Shown: positions 1 through 12,970 of the stretch, piece by piece
Numbering within the stretch: position 1 is the first letter of the stretch
Layout of the letters: every line of letters starts with the position of its first letter
NCBI RefSeq assembly: GCF_001649575.2
Contig: NC_051438.1
Coordinates: 27,287,071-27,351,070 of the forward strand
Length of the DNA stretch: 64,000 nucleotides
Reading direction: 5' to 3'
Source of the DNA: Kryptolebias marmoratus
Lineage: Eukaryota > Chordata > Actinopteri > Cyprinodontiformes > Rivulidae
Made by a program: the position numbers and the translations under genes
The notes under the pieces: generated by a model
Databases searched by the model: none
Seen by the model: only the letters and a program-made list of their open reading frames with translations
Told to the model about the DNA's origin: nothing

Positions 1-1730
1 GAAAACAAAAAAGCAGACATATAGTGGGACACATAATCATTGATACAACCATTCAGAGGGACAGTTGAGCTTCACATTCAACCTTGATAGACAAATCCCT
101 CAAAACAAAATCACACAGGGGAAATAAGCAACTGTGAGTTTAATGATGGAAACAACTTAATGTGGCGGCAACATCGCGCAGACTCCTCCCCTACAGTGAG
201 GTTCGCTGTTGTATTCATCCATAATGTCCATCTGGGATGGGCAAGCTAATTTAGCGCGCTCAAGAACAAAACCTTGTAGCCATAATGATCGCCAAGCAGT
301 GAAAACTGCACATTTGAGCTCCTTGGAGCCACAAAGAAAGCAAAGATTGATTTTAAACTGCAATCAAAATTCTAAAAGTCACATTTGATTGTTAAAATAC
401 AATAAAAGCAGGTGTCAAAGTATTCAAACTTTATTAAGAATTGTTGCAACCAAGGAAAAGATGAAGATTCGGTGCATTCTGATGATTCTGGACCCAATAT
501 TTTTAACTTTTCTTTTAGTTTATTAGTCTAAGCATACTACATGTACATCTAACACGGCTGAATGTGAGATAAACCTGTTTATTAACACCAATTAAACCTC
601 TTGAGATGCTCATGAGTGGCAAACTGTGACTCCGACAACACTTTTCTGAGGTGCAGTAATTGATAAAGTGAATGACTGATCCTCCTCGTGGTGGTGTGTC
701 TCCAAAAGTCTTCCCGGAGGAAACATCCTCCCCACCTCGTGCCACCGGCCTCCTTCGTAACGTTATATCCACATCAGAGAGGCTGACCACATTGATTTAG
801 CACTTAGCTTCATAGTCCCATATGATCGGTTATCATTCTGGGCCGGGGCCCAGAGTCCAGGCATCAAGGTTGCCAATCAATGCGCCAAACTTTGGAAATG
901 AGGAGACAAAAAGAGTTCAGGATTAATCAATCAAACTTCCCTTAGATACAGTAAACCTCTTTCCAACAGGCGTGTAGATCAAATGGCTTAACACAGAAAT
1001 AAATACTACAAAAGTAAATTTAAACTCTACTTAATATAAAAAAATATGATGAATTCAGTAAAAGTTTAGAAGTAAAAATGCAAAGTCTTAGACTAAAATG
1101 ATCCAAAACATGCAGTCAGATAAAAGGTGACAAGAAACGGTAAAGGTGCCATAAACATTTGTCAACAATCACACAGTTTTAAAAAATCTGAACAAGCCTT
1201 ATCCATGAGCCATTTCAAAAGGAAAAGTTAAAGTTTTAAAGGAATCGTTTCTTTCCACGGTGTCCAATGAGCAACGAAGGGAAGATTTGAAGCAATCTGC
1301 TGATTTATTCAAACACATAACTTTTATTAATTGGTGTTTTATAATCTGCTGTATGGGAATGTTTTGCATAATAGCCTGGTGTGAACTGGAGCTACATAAA
1401 TAAACTTTAAGCTTAAAACAGGAAATATTGTCTGCTTTTCTTACAGATGCTCGACTCTAGATTAGGAGAAGTTTGGGATTACAGTAAAATGAGCGTTCAG
1501 TAGGAAGATATAAAGATGTCTTATTCTGTAATTGGTTTTAAATTGTTGGAATGTGTTTCATGAAAACATGAAGCTGGATAAGCAGCTTTTTAGAGCTCTG
1601 AAAACTTTCACTTAGAAATGCATTCAGTTTGTTGTAGATCTCAATATTATTGATACCAGCGTTGGTGCTGTATCAGATCAATACTCTTCTGATTGGACCA
1701 ATAATTTAGTTTTTTTTTTTCCTCTACTTC
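1..1730. other. Gene-free flank, no recognised feature
   Basis: I see no splice-consistent exon and no recognisable protein here. The minus-strand open frames at 157-363 and 515-790 have no family resemblance that I can name. The stretch around 515-790, with its two GC-rich patches, may be an old repeat fragment, but I cannot name the family. Confidence 0.5.
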
Positions 1731-1737
1731 CTCCTCC

Positions 1738-2110
1738 TACAAAGTAGACTGGTTCTGGTCTACTTTGTATCCCCAGAACCAGAACCAAACATGGAGAAGC
1801 AGCTTTCAGTTTCTATGCACCATCAATCTGGAACAAACTGCAAAACAGCCGAAACACTAAATTCCTTTAAATCGAGGCTGAAAACTCACCTGTTTAGAGC
1901 TGCCTTTGATTAGTAGTCCGCAAACAAATTCAGGTGAACAAAATATCTTATTATATGTTGACCATCTCTTTGTGATTATCAAGTATCTGCTCCATGATTT
2001 TGAATTTTTTTTGGATGATTGTAATGTAATTCTGATGTTTTTATGATGTAAAGCACTTTGAATGCCTTGCTGCTGAAATGTGCTATACAAATAAATTTTT
2101 ACTTTACTTA
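1738..2110 (+). mobile_element. L2-like LINE 3' end, decayed
   Basis: The plus strand encodes, across one frame shift, the end of a non-LTR retrotransposon second reading frame: a FYAPSIWNKLQ-like motif near 1,812-1,846, then a frame reading SFKSRLKTHLFRAAF near 1,862-1,906. This is followed by a 3' untranslated region containing AAAGCACTTTGAATGCC and ending in TGCTATACAAATAAA. WN-LP/WNKL plus this tail is typical of teleost L2-like LINEs. Only the last ~370 bases remain, so the copy is dead. The family name is inference. Confidence 0.7.
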
Positions 2111-5100
2111 CTTTCAGGACGTTGCTCCGATTCTATCAAAAAGTCTGTGAATACGCTCCTCTCGTCTCTCCTTTCTGATCTGCAGACCCACTTTGCTCCT
2201 CATTTGCTCTAAAATCTTGGTTTTAAAATTCAAATCATGAGCTACTTAACAGTGGAAAGCAAAAATCAGCTGTTTTATAGTCAGGAAAATGACATGACAG
2301 TGCTCTGTTAGTTTAATGTATCGGTTTGAATCAATATCACCGATACTGGCTCCGTATTTACTTGGTATCGATGCTGAATTTTGCAGTAAATGTCACTAAA
2401 GTCAAAAGCTGATGTTCTTTTTTATAAAGTTGAGCAAGAGGCAGAAAGAGAAACCTGCATCGTTCCATCCAAAGAGTGCTGGTTGCACTCCTAATTTCTG
2501 GACGATCTGTTTAAGCGCTCTCCTGGGGTTTCCGGGGCAGCATGGCAGAGCAGATGGGAAGTTTTGCTTAGAGATCGTCTGCATGAGACCTGAGATCTGA
2601 CCCCTTTCACAGGGGCCACAGTTTGTCTACATGTTTTTGCGTCTAAGTTACAGAGTCTGTCAGCGTGAGCTCTGAGGTTTCACTAAACAGAGAGAGTTCC
2701 ACAGCGAAAAATGACAACAGAAGGTTTTTATTACAACCTGGGACAGGAATTCATCCCAGCAAGTAATGAAATGAATGCTTTGCTTGAATGGCAAATGTAA
2801 TGATGCAGATGAAAGTGCAAGATTTACAATTATTAAGTGTTTTGCATATTAAATAAGCCTGATGTTCAGTGAAATAATAAGTAAATTGCATGTATTTTTA
2901 AAAGATGCACATTTAAAACTTCAATTTATAGTGAAAATATTAGTAAACCACTTTTACTGAATGAATATTTGCAGCTATATAAACATTAATGTGTTTTTCA
3001 TGAAGGAAAAAGAGGCTTTGCAGCTCTGTCCTGTTCTGTATATAAATAAACTAGTTTCTCAACCCAATATTTTTCCCCCAGTGGATCCAGTCCTGGTTAA
3101 TCAAACGATATTAGCCTTTATTGGAAATGCCATTAGCAGACGAGTGGTTTCTGAGTCGAGTAATTTAGCATCTTCCTCCCACGTTGTCCAAAACTAGGAG
3201 GGGTAAAATGATATTATCATTGCCTTTTTAATTCATCTAATAATTTCTCATTTATTTAGATGATGAGGTATATACAATAACTCGCCTCACCAGGTTAATT
3301 ATCTGCCTGAAAATTAAACAAAATACACTTTTGGAAATAGAATATTCCAGAAGAGTTTCAGTTGGTTTGAGTTTGTTAAGTTGTCTTCACATTGAATATT
3401 TTTTATTTTGTTTTTAATGTTGTTTAGTCAGCTGTCCACCTACAGCTCAAGGATATCCTTTTTTAAATACGTTCATACTTTGGACAGATGAGACAGCCGG
3501 TTTGAGAGGGTGGTTAGGGTTGCCACCTTTAAACAGAGGAGGTGTTAGACTTCAATGGAGCGTTAAGCCTGAAATCCAGAAAGTTTCCCTCTAATTCACA
3601 CCTTTATGCATGTGACCAAAACATCTCTTAAGTGAGACAAGCAAAGAAAAACCCTAATCACTCTCCAGCGGGAAGGGAGTGAGATTAATCTGCATGTGAC
3701 CTTGTGCATGCAGCTCGGAACTCCACACCCTCCAGTTTTTTAATTCAAAAGCAAAATATCTTCAGCTACAGAATAAAAATCCAGATGTTTTGTTTTTTAA
3801 ACATGTTTTGAGTTTTAGTTTTTGTCAACTTAAAATCCTTCATCTCCACAAGCAGATGAACCTTAACTGCTTTCACCAAACTGTGGTTCAAATATCCAAA
3901 CTTACACAGACAACACGTAAGGATAAAGTCAGGCTTCTGAGTCTTTTCAAGTCCGAAGTACAGTTTCCTGAGGGCAGGATGAATATTTATAACCTGGGCA
4001 GCTGCTGAGATCTTGCTGAAATCAGCAGCTCTCACTCCGGCAGGGAACATATCGTGTGACTGGATCTCAACCTAAAAGTCCTAAAAACTTTCATTCACAA
4101 ACAAAGACACTGGACTCAAATAACACACCAAACTATATGTAGGCTCCTTTAAATTTGTAGGTATAATGCACATTTCTATTTGATTCAAAAAGTAATTAAT
4201 TGAGTATAAACGTGCCAGTTCAACATAATAAAGTGTGAGGAAGAGAATCCAAACAATCTGAATTAAGAAACTGCACATTTTAAGACAATAAAACCAATTA
4301 TTTTGATCAAATCTGATACAGGAAAAGACTAATAATTGTTTATATATTTTGCATCTACTGATAAATTACACAAAGTGGATCTTTAAATGCGTCATCAGAG
4401 GTAGTGCTCCCCTCAATCCTGGCTGTGAGCTGCTAAAGTGACTGCTCTACAGCACACAGCAGCATAATTGAGGCACATTTAGAAAGAAAATGTATTTTTG
4501 TGCTCGCTCACTCAGGAGGTTACTGTTGTCAAATGAACCAGCGTGGCACAGAAATCCTCAAAACTCTGCCAGCTTTGTCCGATGCAGCTAATTGGTGCAA
4601 ATTACATATTGGGATCCCTGCTGAGGCCAGAAAATGAGATTCCAGAGAACTACTTGTAGAAGTCATGAACGGTGAAAAGCTGTGGTTATTTTTCATTTTC
4701 CTGCCAGGCTGGTGGTGGACTTCAGTTGGAATATAAGCAGCTTGTGACAGAGACAGTTGTGAATAAAGAAAAACATGAACATGCATCAGTTAAAGGTCTT
4801 TGTGTTGTTAGAGCACTTTTTAACTTTTCAATCAAAATCCTAAATCAAAGAACACAACTATGATTTATTGTTAATTGAAGCCTTTAGAGAAGTCGAGGTT
4901 AAACTGCGAATCCTAACAAGTGTTCCCATTTCAACAACTGAAAAGCTTTTATTTGGCAGCAAACAATAATTGCATTTTACATTTATGACATGTCATAAGA
5001 AAGACTATGTTAAAGTTATGCTTATACCAGAAATACGACATGACTGGAGAATAAGTGTCTGAATTTTAAGTGAAACAATTAGTTTTTTGATTTAGGCGAT

Positions 5101-8100
5101 TGAAAAGAAGGTGAAAAATTGGCTCAGGGTCTTCAGATTAAATTTTACAAAGATGTAAAACAAAAACAAAAGAAAACAGTTGCTGAACATGTGACTGGTT
5201 TGTGTTACATAAAGAAAAATAACATGCTCTATACAGCATTATATAATAAAGTTTTATGCAACGGCCTTCCCTGTAACAGATTTCTTCTGAGTGAAATAAA
5301 ATGTTGAACATGCAGACACCTTCGGAGATCAACAAACGGCCTGTGTTATCACTTTATCTACAAATCCAAAATGATTCCTTACTGTCATAAATTTGCTCGT
5401 ACCCCACATTATCCTCCAGTTACAAACTAAAACACAACCCATCTAATATAAAACAGGTTGCATCAAGGGGCGAGAGGCAGAATGAGAGCAGCATTTCTGA
5501 ACTCCGGCTGTACGTCTCCGTTTAGGAGTCCTTGTAACGATTCACACGCTCTGCGCTCCAAGCCAGGAGAAAATTGTGTGCCATTGCAACAAATGAATAC
5601 CACCGTGTCTTGGAGGCAAATGAAAACCCTTCACTCTGAGTGGATTTGAGCAGCCAGGAGTCATCTGCAGCTCTCCCTGGTGTCACCTCCCGCCTATTAG
5701 TCTCTATAAAGGATGATGAATTAGAGACAGAGGTGGAGGAGAGCCTCAGCACCGATGCTGAAGTCATAAGAATGATAAAGTGAACAGTGTGAGCACATTA
5801 ATGGGCAATGCATGCAGAGAAGGAGGGGTAGAGGGATGAGCATAAAAAATTTTAAAAGGGGGATTTCCATGTTGTTCTTTCAGTTCTGGAGGCCAACGCA
5901 AACAAACAGAAGAATTTCCAGCTGAATACTTTTCCTCAGGCAGTTAAAAATCCTGTTATTCTTTCTCTGTGATGAAAATAAACACAACTTATCAATAAAA
6001 CAATACGTGACACAAATCCTCAATCGTTAAATGAAACATATCTGTAAAATGTTACATAAGGAGAGTTATCTTGATTAAAGTTGATGTCTGTACAATCAGA
6101 TACTACTCTCAAAAAAAGTGTTCGGATTTGATTTATCTGAGTTCTACTCTGACACTAACTGTGAAATTTCTGCAGCAATAATACATCATCTATGTACCTC
6201 TGTAGTTAGTAGGAGTGTGTGGCATAAAAACAGGCTTACATATGAGTCAAATATTTTTTATCGTTTCTATTTACATTTCAAGACAAAACGCTGGGACTTT
6301 TGTCTGGATACAAGCTCTATCCGTCTTATTTAACAAACAATAAGGAAACACTGGAAACTGGAAACACTCCAGTGTCAGATGGGAAGAGAGCCTACAAGAT
6401 CTAAGGAATTCATCTCAGAGATAATGACATGGCTGCGTATTTATCCCTGTAAATGTTATTTTTAATATGAAATCGATATGGGATGATTTTGGACACACTG
6501 TTCCTGCAGCATTGATAAAGAAAAAGGCACAAGAGTTGTATCCCTTCTGTGAAACAGTGACCAACTAAACCTGAAAAAACGAGGTACCAAACTAACCCAG
6601 CACTCACAGAGAGCTTATAATTTCTTTTCACTCTGTTTATTCTCTGCAGTCATATATTAGAGACTGTGAATCTGAATCTGTCGGCTCAGTTTGAGTCTAT
6701 TTTCCACCAAAACTGGTTTCTAGGTCCTAACTCAGTGCCAGATTTTTTTCTGGTTCAAACAAACCTTCTCTAGCTCTTAAAAACCAGTCCTACAGTTGCA
6801 TCCACTCGGAGCTGGATCACCTGTAGGTGGGCTCATGGAAACCAACCCTTAAAGCCTGCATCTCACCGGACTGCTGCTGCTGGCAACAAATTGAGACCAG
6901 GGAGTTTCCAAAACGTCTTGAAATGTTCACAGTTTCCTTGTGTAAGTCATTGTTGTGTGTCAGTAAATTTGAACATGCTCAAAAAATGTGCAAGACACAA
7001 CTTTGGGAGGGTTTGGCAATCTATGAAGCCAAATTCTGACTGACTGGAGACAAAAATAGTGAATAAATTGGGACATATTTGAGATAAACATGAAACACTT
7101 TGTGACTAAATTGTGACAAAGAAATTTGTATGTCGCTTGTAGGAACGTTGCACAATTTACTTGCAGTAACGTATGCATACAGACAAGCTCTACATGCAAA
7201 TTCAGTGATTCCAAATGAAAATTTGTGTATTGTTCTGAAATTTTGTGTCTCCAACTTGCTAACAGTCGTAGCCCAGTGAGATAAAGGCTGAACAAAAATG
7301 TTGTGAGCGCCACGTTTTAGTGTAGGAATTAGTTGTCTCTCATATATTGTGAATACAGTCAAAGACTTTCTGTCTGCTGTAAGCATAAATCATAAATCAG
7401 ATGTCAATATAAACTTTTTTTTTCTTTGTTTTTGACACCGCAGATCTGTCGCACACAAAGTTTATCAAGAGTTCATGCGCAGGTAAGCCAAAATAGAAGT
7501 TGGCTTAAATAATAAATGAGGAATAATTGGTGGAAGGAAATGCCTGCACTTTAAAAAACGAGGAGAGCGCGCTGACAGACCAATCTGTGACGCATGCACG
7601 CAGCGTTCTGCACGTGTGTCTGCAGAGTCTGCAGCTGTCTGCGTGCATCCACCAGGGAGTAAAAGTCTGCCCTGAGATAAATGTGTTCCTGTCATTGCAT
7701 GTACTTATCACTAGGTGCTGACCAAGATCATTCATCATCATGTCGACAAAAGCGATCTTTCGCAGTGAGTCAGTTTTAGATAAGACAACTACAGTCATAA
7801 CAAGTAAAGTCCACGGCTATTTTATTGAGATTTATTAGGAAAAAGTGCAGCATTCTGTTCTTCTTGCAGAAGGAAACCGCTGCACATTATGACAGAAAAT
7901 GTTTCCAAATCAGTTCAGACTTTGAAATAAACCTTTACATGAAATCCAGTCGGTTATTTAGACTTGAAAAAAAGTGGTTATCATATAATATTCTGAAAAA
8001 AAGAAACACTTAGGCCGGGCACTTAATGGATGTTTGTCTTGCAGGACCTTTCATCTGACACTGATGAATGAGGCGCAGTCCTACCTAGAATAACAGCTCC

Positions 8101-9030
8101 TGCATTAGTTCAATGTTAATGGCAGGACTGGATGAGGTCAGAGGGTCTTTGTTTGCTTGTTTGTTTGTTTTGTTTTGTGATTTTTACTACTTTTGTACTA
8201 ATTCTGGTGGAAATTCTGAAAGCCTCTGTGTTAAAATTAGGTTAGAATATTAGTAGGTTAATACATCGTGTTGTAAAAAAAATCCAAAATAGGTTCATTT
8301 ATAGGCACATTTAAAAAGAAAACATGAGAAAAGGCTGTCAGTGGTTTTGATTGATGTTTCAGGAATTTATGTCATTTATTATTTCACAGCTGACATTTTC
8401 TTTGTTTCACATCAATCAATAACAATTAAATTTCCCCTTTTATTTGCTATTTGTCTTTGCATGCATTCTGAAGCTGTGTGTGTCAGCAGTTTTTGTATTT
8501 GACTGCAGGTTGTGTGTGAAAGTAACTCTGGCGGACACTGAAAGTGACATTTTTCCTCTTCTTCTGCAGGATCCTCTTCCCTCGGAGCGCTGACAGCTGA
8601 GAGGCTAAGTGTTGTGTAATTGCAGGAGTTGCTTCAGCATGTCGTGCAATAACATACTAAGCGATTATTAATCACCTCTGTGACAAATAACAAAATAGGG
8701 GTGAGCCATAAAGAGGCATCCTCTTGATTGATGAACCGAAAAAGTTTTCTTTCGTCTGATGAGATCTTGCAAAATTGTTGTTTTTTTTTTTGCAAGTTGT
8801 GTTTGTCAGAGAGAGACAAGAAATCACTCTGAGAGGCTGTTCAGCATGATGAATGAGCTGAAACTAAATTTATTGTAAACATGACTTTAGGTGCTTGAAC
8901 TCTTGATGAAAGCTGTTTTGTACCGAATGATGGATTTACCGAGCTGGTCAAAATTGAAATGCATTTTTTTTCTAAAAATCTGCCTAAATGTGTTATGGCG
9001 GAGCATGGCGAACCCAGAATGCAGAAAAAC
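2111..9030. other. Gene-free AT-rich stretch
   Basis: No exon with splice sites or a recognisable protein is visible. Short TTTG-rich runs lie at 8,153-8,178. The stretch around 5,450-5,770 is less AT-rich and repeat-free and could hold a conserved non-coding element. The frames of 60-130 codons here (for example minus 6,960-7,386 and minus 8,841-9,366) are low-complexity or overlap on several frames and look like chance. Confidence 0.5.
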
Positions 9031-9039
9031 GATGGCGGA

Positions 9040-9320
9040 GAAGACATGGAACAAGGTGCAAGAAAAATAAAATGCAAAGATGACACAAAGCAACAATCAG
9101 AAGGAACGAACCAGTGAGGAGTGAATGAAAAGAGACCGGCTTTAAACAACAGGGTGAGAGGAAAATCAGCTGCAGCTGGGAACATGACAAGGAACAGGTG
9201 AGGTGGGCGTGGCAGGCATAGCTGAGGACAGGTGAATGGTGACACAGGAAAACACAGAAAGCCAAAAGATAAGAACTAAACTAAAACACAAGAAATAACA
9301 AAGAATTACAGAAACACCAA
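9040..9320. repeat. Dispersed repeat, GGGCGTGGCAGG family, copy 1
   Basis: The segment shares its order of words with 11,872-12,162: an ACAGGTGAG..GTGGGCGTGGCAGG core (near 9,194-9,215), then an A- and C-rich run of aaacacaagaaataac-type sequence. The two copies are clearly related but diverged. I cannot name the family. Confidence 0.45.
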
Positions 9321-9329
9321 AGAACCAAA

Positions 9330-10005
9330 AGCAAAATAAACTCAAAAACACTGAAGTCGATGACAAAATGAGCTGAAATCAAAGTAATCAAAGTAATCAA
9401 TAAAGACTAGCTCTTAACTTGTTTACATTATTTATCTATATAGACTTTAAATTTCCTGTTTTCCTATGACATGCTGTTTATACAAATGTAACCCTACCTG
9501 TGCTGAAGAGTTAACTCCTCATCCTTTAACCGTAAGTTGGTGGTTCAGCTCAGACACTGAAGACAAACAGGACCAGGCCTTGAATTGCAGATGATTCTTG
9601 ATGAGTAGTTTAATTTCCCATACCTAACAAAATGAAACAAAACAGCTCCTACTTTCTAATATTTGGTTCAATTATTGTTTGACAAGTTTTCTCTCTCTTT
9701 TGGGGGGGAGGGATGATCTTACTGGTTCTAAACTACTGTTTAATGAATGCTAAACTGTGTAAAACAGGAACAAACTGTGTCTCTGTGACATACAGTTGAA
9801 ATTCTTTAGGTTTAGGAGCCTTCTGATGCCTGAATGATTTATTGGTCAGAAATAGGTGGCTTTAGAAACAGCAATGGAAAAATATATATATGATCAGGTG
9901 CTGGAGGAAAAAAGAAGCCAAAGTCCAAATAAAATCTTTAAAGTCTTTCCAAACCTTTTTAAAAGGGTACGAGAAAGTCTTGCTCCTTGAAGGAATGCAT
10001 GTTAT
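9330..10005. other. Gene-free stretch
   Basis: AT-rich sequence without recognisable genes or repeats. Confidence 0.4.
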
Positions 10006-10009
10006 CCAC

Positions 10010-10262
10010 CACCTTCCATGCCAAAAGTTTAAAGTTTAGAGTATGTGTTGGGGATCGGTCTCAGCTACTACCACACCCAATTTTAGCTTCTGTAAAACTG
10101 ATTTATAGACATTTTTGTGCTTGCTAAGGTCAGTTAGATGTGGTTTCCATCTTGAATGATATTCCAGCTGTAGATGTGCATCCAGTGATTACTTTCTAAG
10201 GGTTTCGTTAAAATCCACCCAATGGTTCATGAGATATTTTGCTAACAGACAGTTGCATGATC
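10010..10262 (+). repeat. Dispersed repeat, GAGATATTTTGCTAACAG family, single unit
   Basis: Contains the ordered words GTTGGGGATCGGTCTCAGC, a TCTGTAAAACTGA block, a CCATCTTGAAT block, CAGCTGTAGATG and a terminal GTTCATGAGATATTTTGC. The same words in the same order recur at 21,075-21,575 and 39,590-40,080. This is a multi-copy fish repeat of unknown class. Confidence 0.6.
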
Positions 10263-11868
10263 GCCTGGGATGACTCAAGATGTTTGCACTTTACTGTTTT
10301 CCCCCACAACCGAACAATAACACCACATTTCGCTGGATAAGTGGAAAATTATCTTCACAATTATTTGTCTTCACTAAATGTGGACTTAATGTTTAATCTG
10401 AAAACGATCTCCTTGCTCACGACGTGTCGATATAAATTTAAGTTTGAGGAGAAACTGTCTCACAATAAGCTCAGCAGCAGCACACGTCTGTCACCCAGAA
10501 TGCTCTCCTCCTCCATCCTGTTTGCCCTCCATCACTGGGTGATTACGGCTTTGGGATGATGGATGGAGGCAGAAACACACTCTTTCCGTGCTTCATTTCA
10601 TGTCACCGACACACTCTCCCTGGTGGCCATCAATCTGGCACCGCAGCCACTCAGACCTGAGTCCAATAACGTGACGTTGCTTCAGACTGAAGGAGAAAAG
10701 AAGCTCGAGAGGGAGAGCGAGCGAAGGATAAAAAATCTGAAGGAGCAAAGGAAAACAAGCTGTTCTCGCTGACATCAAATGTACCTCAGAGGGTCGTCAA
10801 GAGGAAGCACTGAGCGAGCCCGGTATGAGCTCCTGCAGACGGGAAGTGAGCGCCAGGCGGGGAGAATGTCTGCAAGAGGAGGATGAGCTAATGCACAAGG
10901 GAGGAAGGGAGAATCACCTCTTCCTCCTCTTGATTCGACTTGATTTATGTGACAACTTTAAAAACAACATTAGGCACAAATAAAATCATGAAGGATCGTT
11001 TTGGTAGTAAATCAAGGACTTATTACTGTGATCCGCATCATGTCAGGATGGCAAGGAAGCATTTTGCTGAACACGTCTGCAAGTAATGATGTAAGGCTTT
11101 ATGGAGATGAAGATCGACTAAATTCATTATCAGAACACGTAGGTGCATTACTTCTGGCCTCTTTATTGCATTAAAATGTTGAGTGACGAGACGTTTGTGT
11201 GATCTAAAAGCTTTTCTACATTCAGAAGTCCATCATTTTAATATCTACCTTAAGTTTTATTGTGTCTCAAAAACTAAACACAATTTTTCAAATAAAATAG
11301 AATCCTAGTTAATATGATTTTCATTCACAAATACACCAAAATGACAAATAATATTAAACTCCTGGAAGGAATTCATATGAAACAAATAAACAAGAATAAG
11401 CACAAACACAAACAATAATAAAATCGCCTTAGCTGAGTTTATTCTCATCATTCTCAGGGTTGTAAAGCTAGTTGAAACCACATTTAAGAAACTAAAAGAC
11501 AACATACTTCAGGTTTAAGGGGATTTATTTACATATGTGCATACAAACAAATCACAGAACGATCTGTGGATGAATAATCTTACATTTGGCGTGTTTGGTG
11601 CAAGATGTCAGCTGCATCTTTATTTTTAGTTAAAGAGAGGAACATAATATCTAACTGGTTGATGAAGATGCATGTGAACAGATGTAAAATGTGTCACTTT
11701 AAAGGTATTCATTGCAAACCATGAAACCAAACAGAAACAATTATCCTGAACTAAATCAAATAACGCAGTTTGAAAAACTTAACTTCAGATGTATTGATAT
11801 GCAATTTGTAAATGTGGTTCCGGAGGTAATGTTGGATATGTGGCTGTAAGATGCAGACTCATGCAAGG
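10263..11868. other. Gene-free stretch
   Basis: No gene is recognisable. The section at 10,440-10,910 has higher GC and no obvious repeat, so it could be a conserved non-coding block, but I have no direct support for that. Confidence 0.4.
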
Positions 11869-11869
11869 A

Positions 11870-12165
11870 CACAATGAACAAAATGTTTATTAATTTTTAA
11901 AAAATGCTGACATGACTTTAAAACAACTAAACCCAGGAGAGGAAGAGGAACCAGCAGGGAAACAATGAAGGCTGAGCGACGAAGTCGACTCAGGTGGTTT
12001 GATGACAACAGGGAACAGGTGAGCGTGGGCGTGGCAGGACTGAGGAGCAATGACTGACTGAGGAAGAAACACTGACAGTGATGAAACAACGAGGAACACA
12101 CAGACAGTAAATATCACAAAAAATAAACAAGACAAATACTCTAAAAAATACAGATCCTGACACTT
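11870..12165. repeat. Dispersed repeat, GGGCGTGGCAGG family, copy 2
   Basis: Second copy of the family at 9,040-9,320. It has the GGGAACAGGTGAG and GTGGGCGTGGCAGGACTGAGG words near 12,010-12,043, followed by an A-rich tail with CAAGACAAATACTC. Confidence 0.45.
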
Positions 12166-12373
12166 AATGTAAACAGAGCATGAATGAACCATACCTTTCA
12201 TGGACGTAGACATTGCTGACCTATTTTCAGTCCCTTCGACTGTTTCTGTAGGTAAACAAACACATGTGGTAGTTGGCAGCGGTTCACAAACTGTGTTTAC
12301 AGATCTGGAATTCAAGAAAACAACAATAATGCCATTATGAGAAAAAAAAATAGTGCATGATATTTTTTTCTAC

Positions 12374-12970
12374 TGCCCCTCTAAAGGTCCCGGTTCCACT
12401 CTACTCAGCTCGCTTTGCGTGCATTTACATCTGCATTTTTTCGAGGCCGGCCCTGCTTTTTTGGTCCGTGCTTCGGAGTAGGGCCAGTCGGGCCAGCCCT
12501 GCTTCGTGGGCGGCGCAAGCTTAGCTCCTGTTCACTCATTGGTCGTGGGTGTGGCCAGATGCAAGCATAAAGTGCAAAGGTCGGAATATAAACAACAGCG
12601 TTAGCTTACCCTGCAGCGTTTCTGCCGTCTGTCCCCCAGCTGAAGGCGCTGTAAAGCCTGAAATCTCCGGCGGATAACAGCTGTCCTGCTCCGCACAACA
12701 ATCGCAGCATCCAGAGCATTTCTTCCACTGTGCCTCTCTTCCTGAAGCCTCAGGAGAATCCCCATAAGTTTAAAAAACAACTTCCGTTGTTACACAACTT
12801 GTGCCAAGTTTCGGTAGCGCGCCGCAGCCCCGCCCCCCGCAACACAAGAAGGCGTTCCTCTGCTACCGACCAAACTGGCTGGTGTAAACGCGATGCATTC
12901 TTTATAGAGCCGAGCCGAGTAGAACGGAGTAGAGCCGGACTTCTGAATTAGGGCCGGTGTAAAAGGGGCA
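12374..12970. mobile_element. CpG-rich fold-back (MITE-like) element
   Basis: The ~600-base block starts with TGCCCCT and ends with AGGGGCA. The inner ends are also inverted: a CGGTTCCACTCTACTCAGCTCG-like run at 12,390-12,411 faces GAGCCGAGTAGAACGGAGTA at 12,907-12,926. Its GC and CpG content is much higher than the flanks. No transposase is present, so it is a non-autonomous DNA element. The target duplication is unclear (possibly TAC/TAA), so I do not assign a superfamily. Confidence 0.65.

Noticed and set aside
6960..7386. Two overlapping 117- and 121-codon minus-strand frames
   Set aside because: Different frames over the same DNA, low-complexity composition, no recognisable domain.
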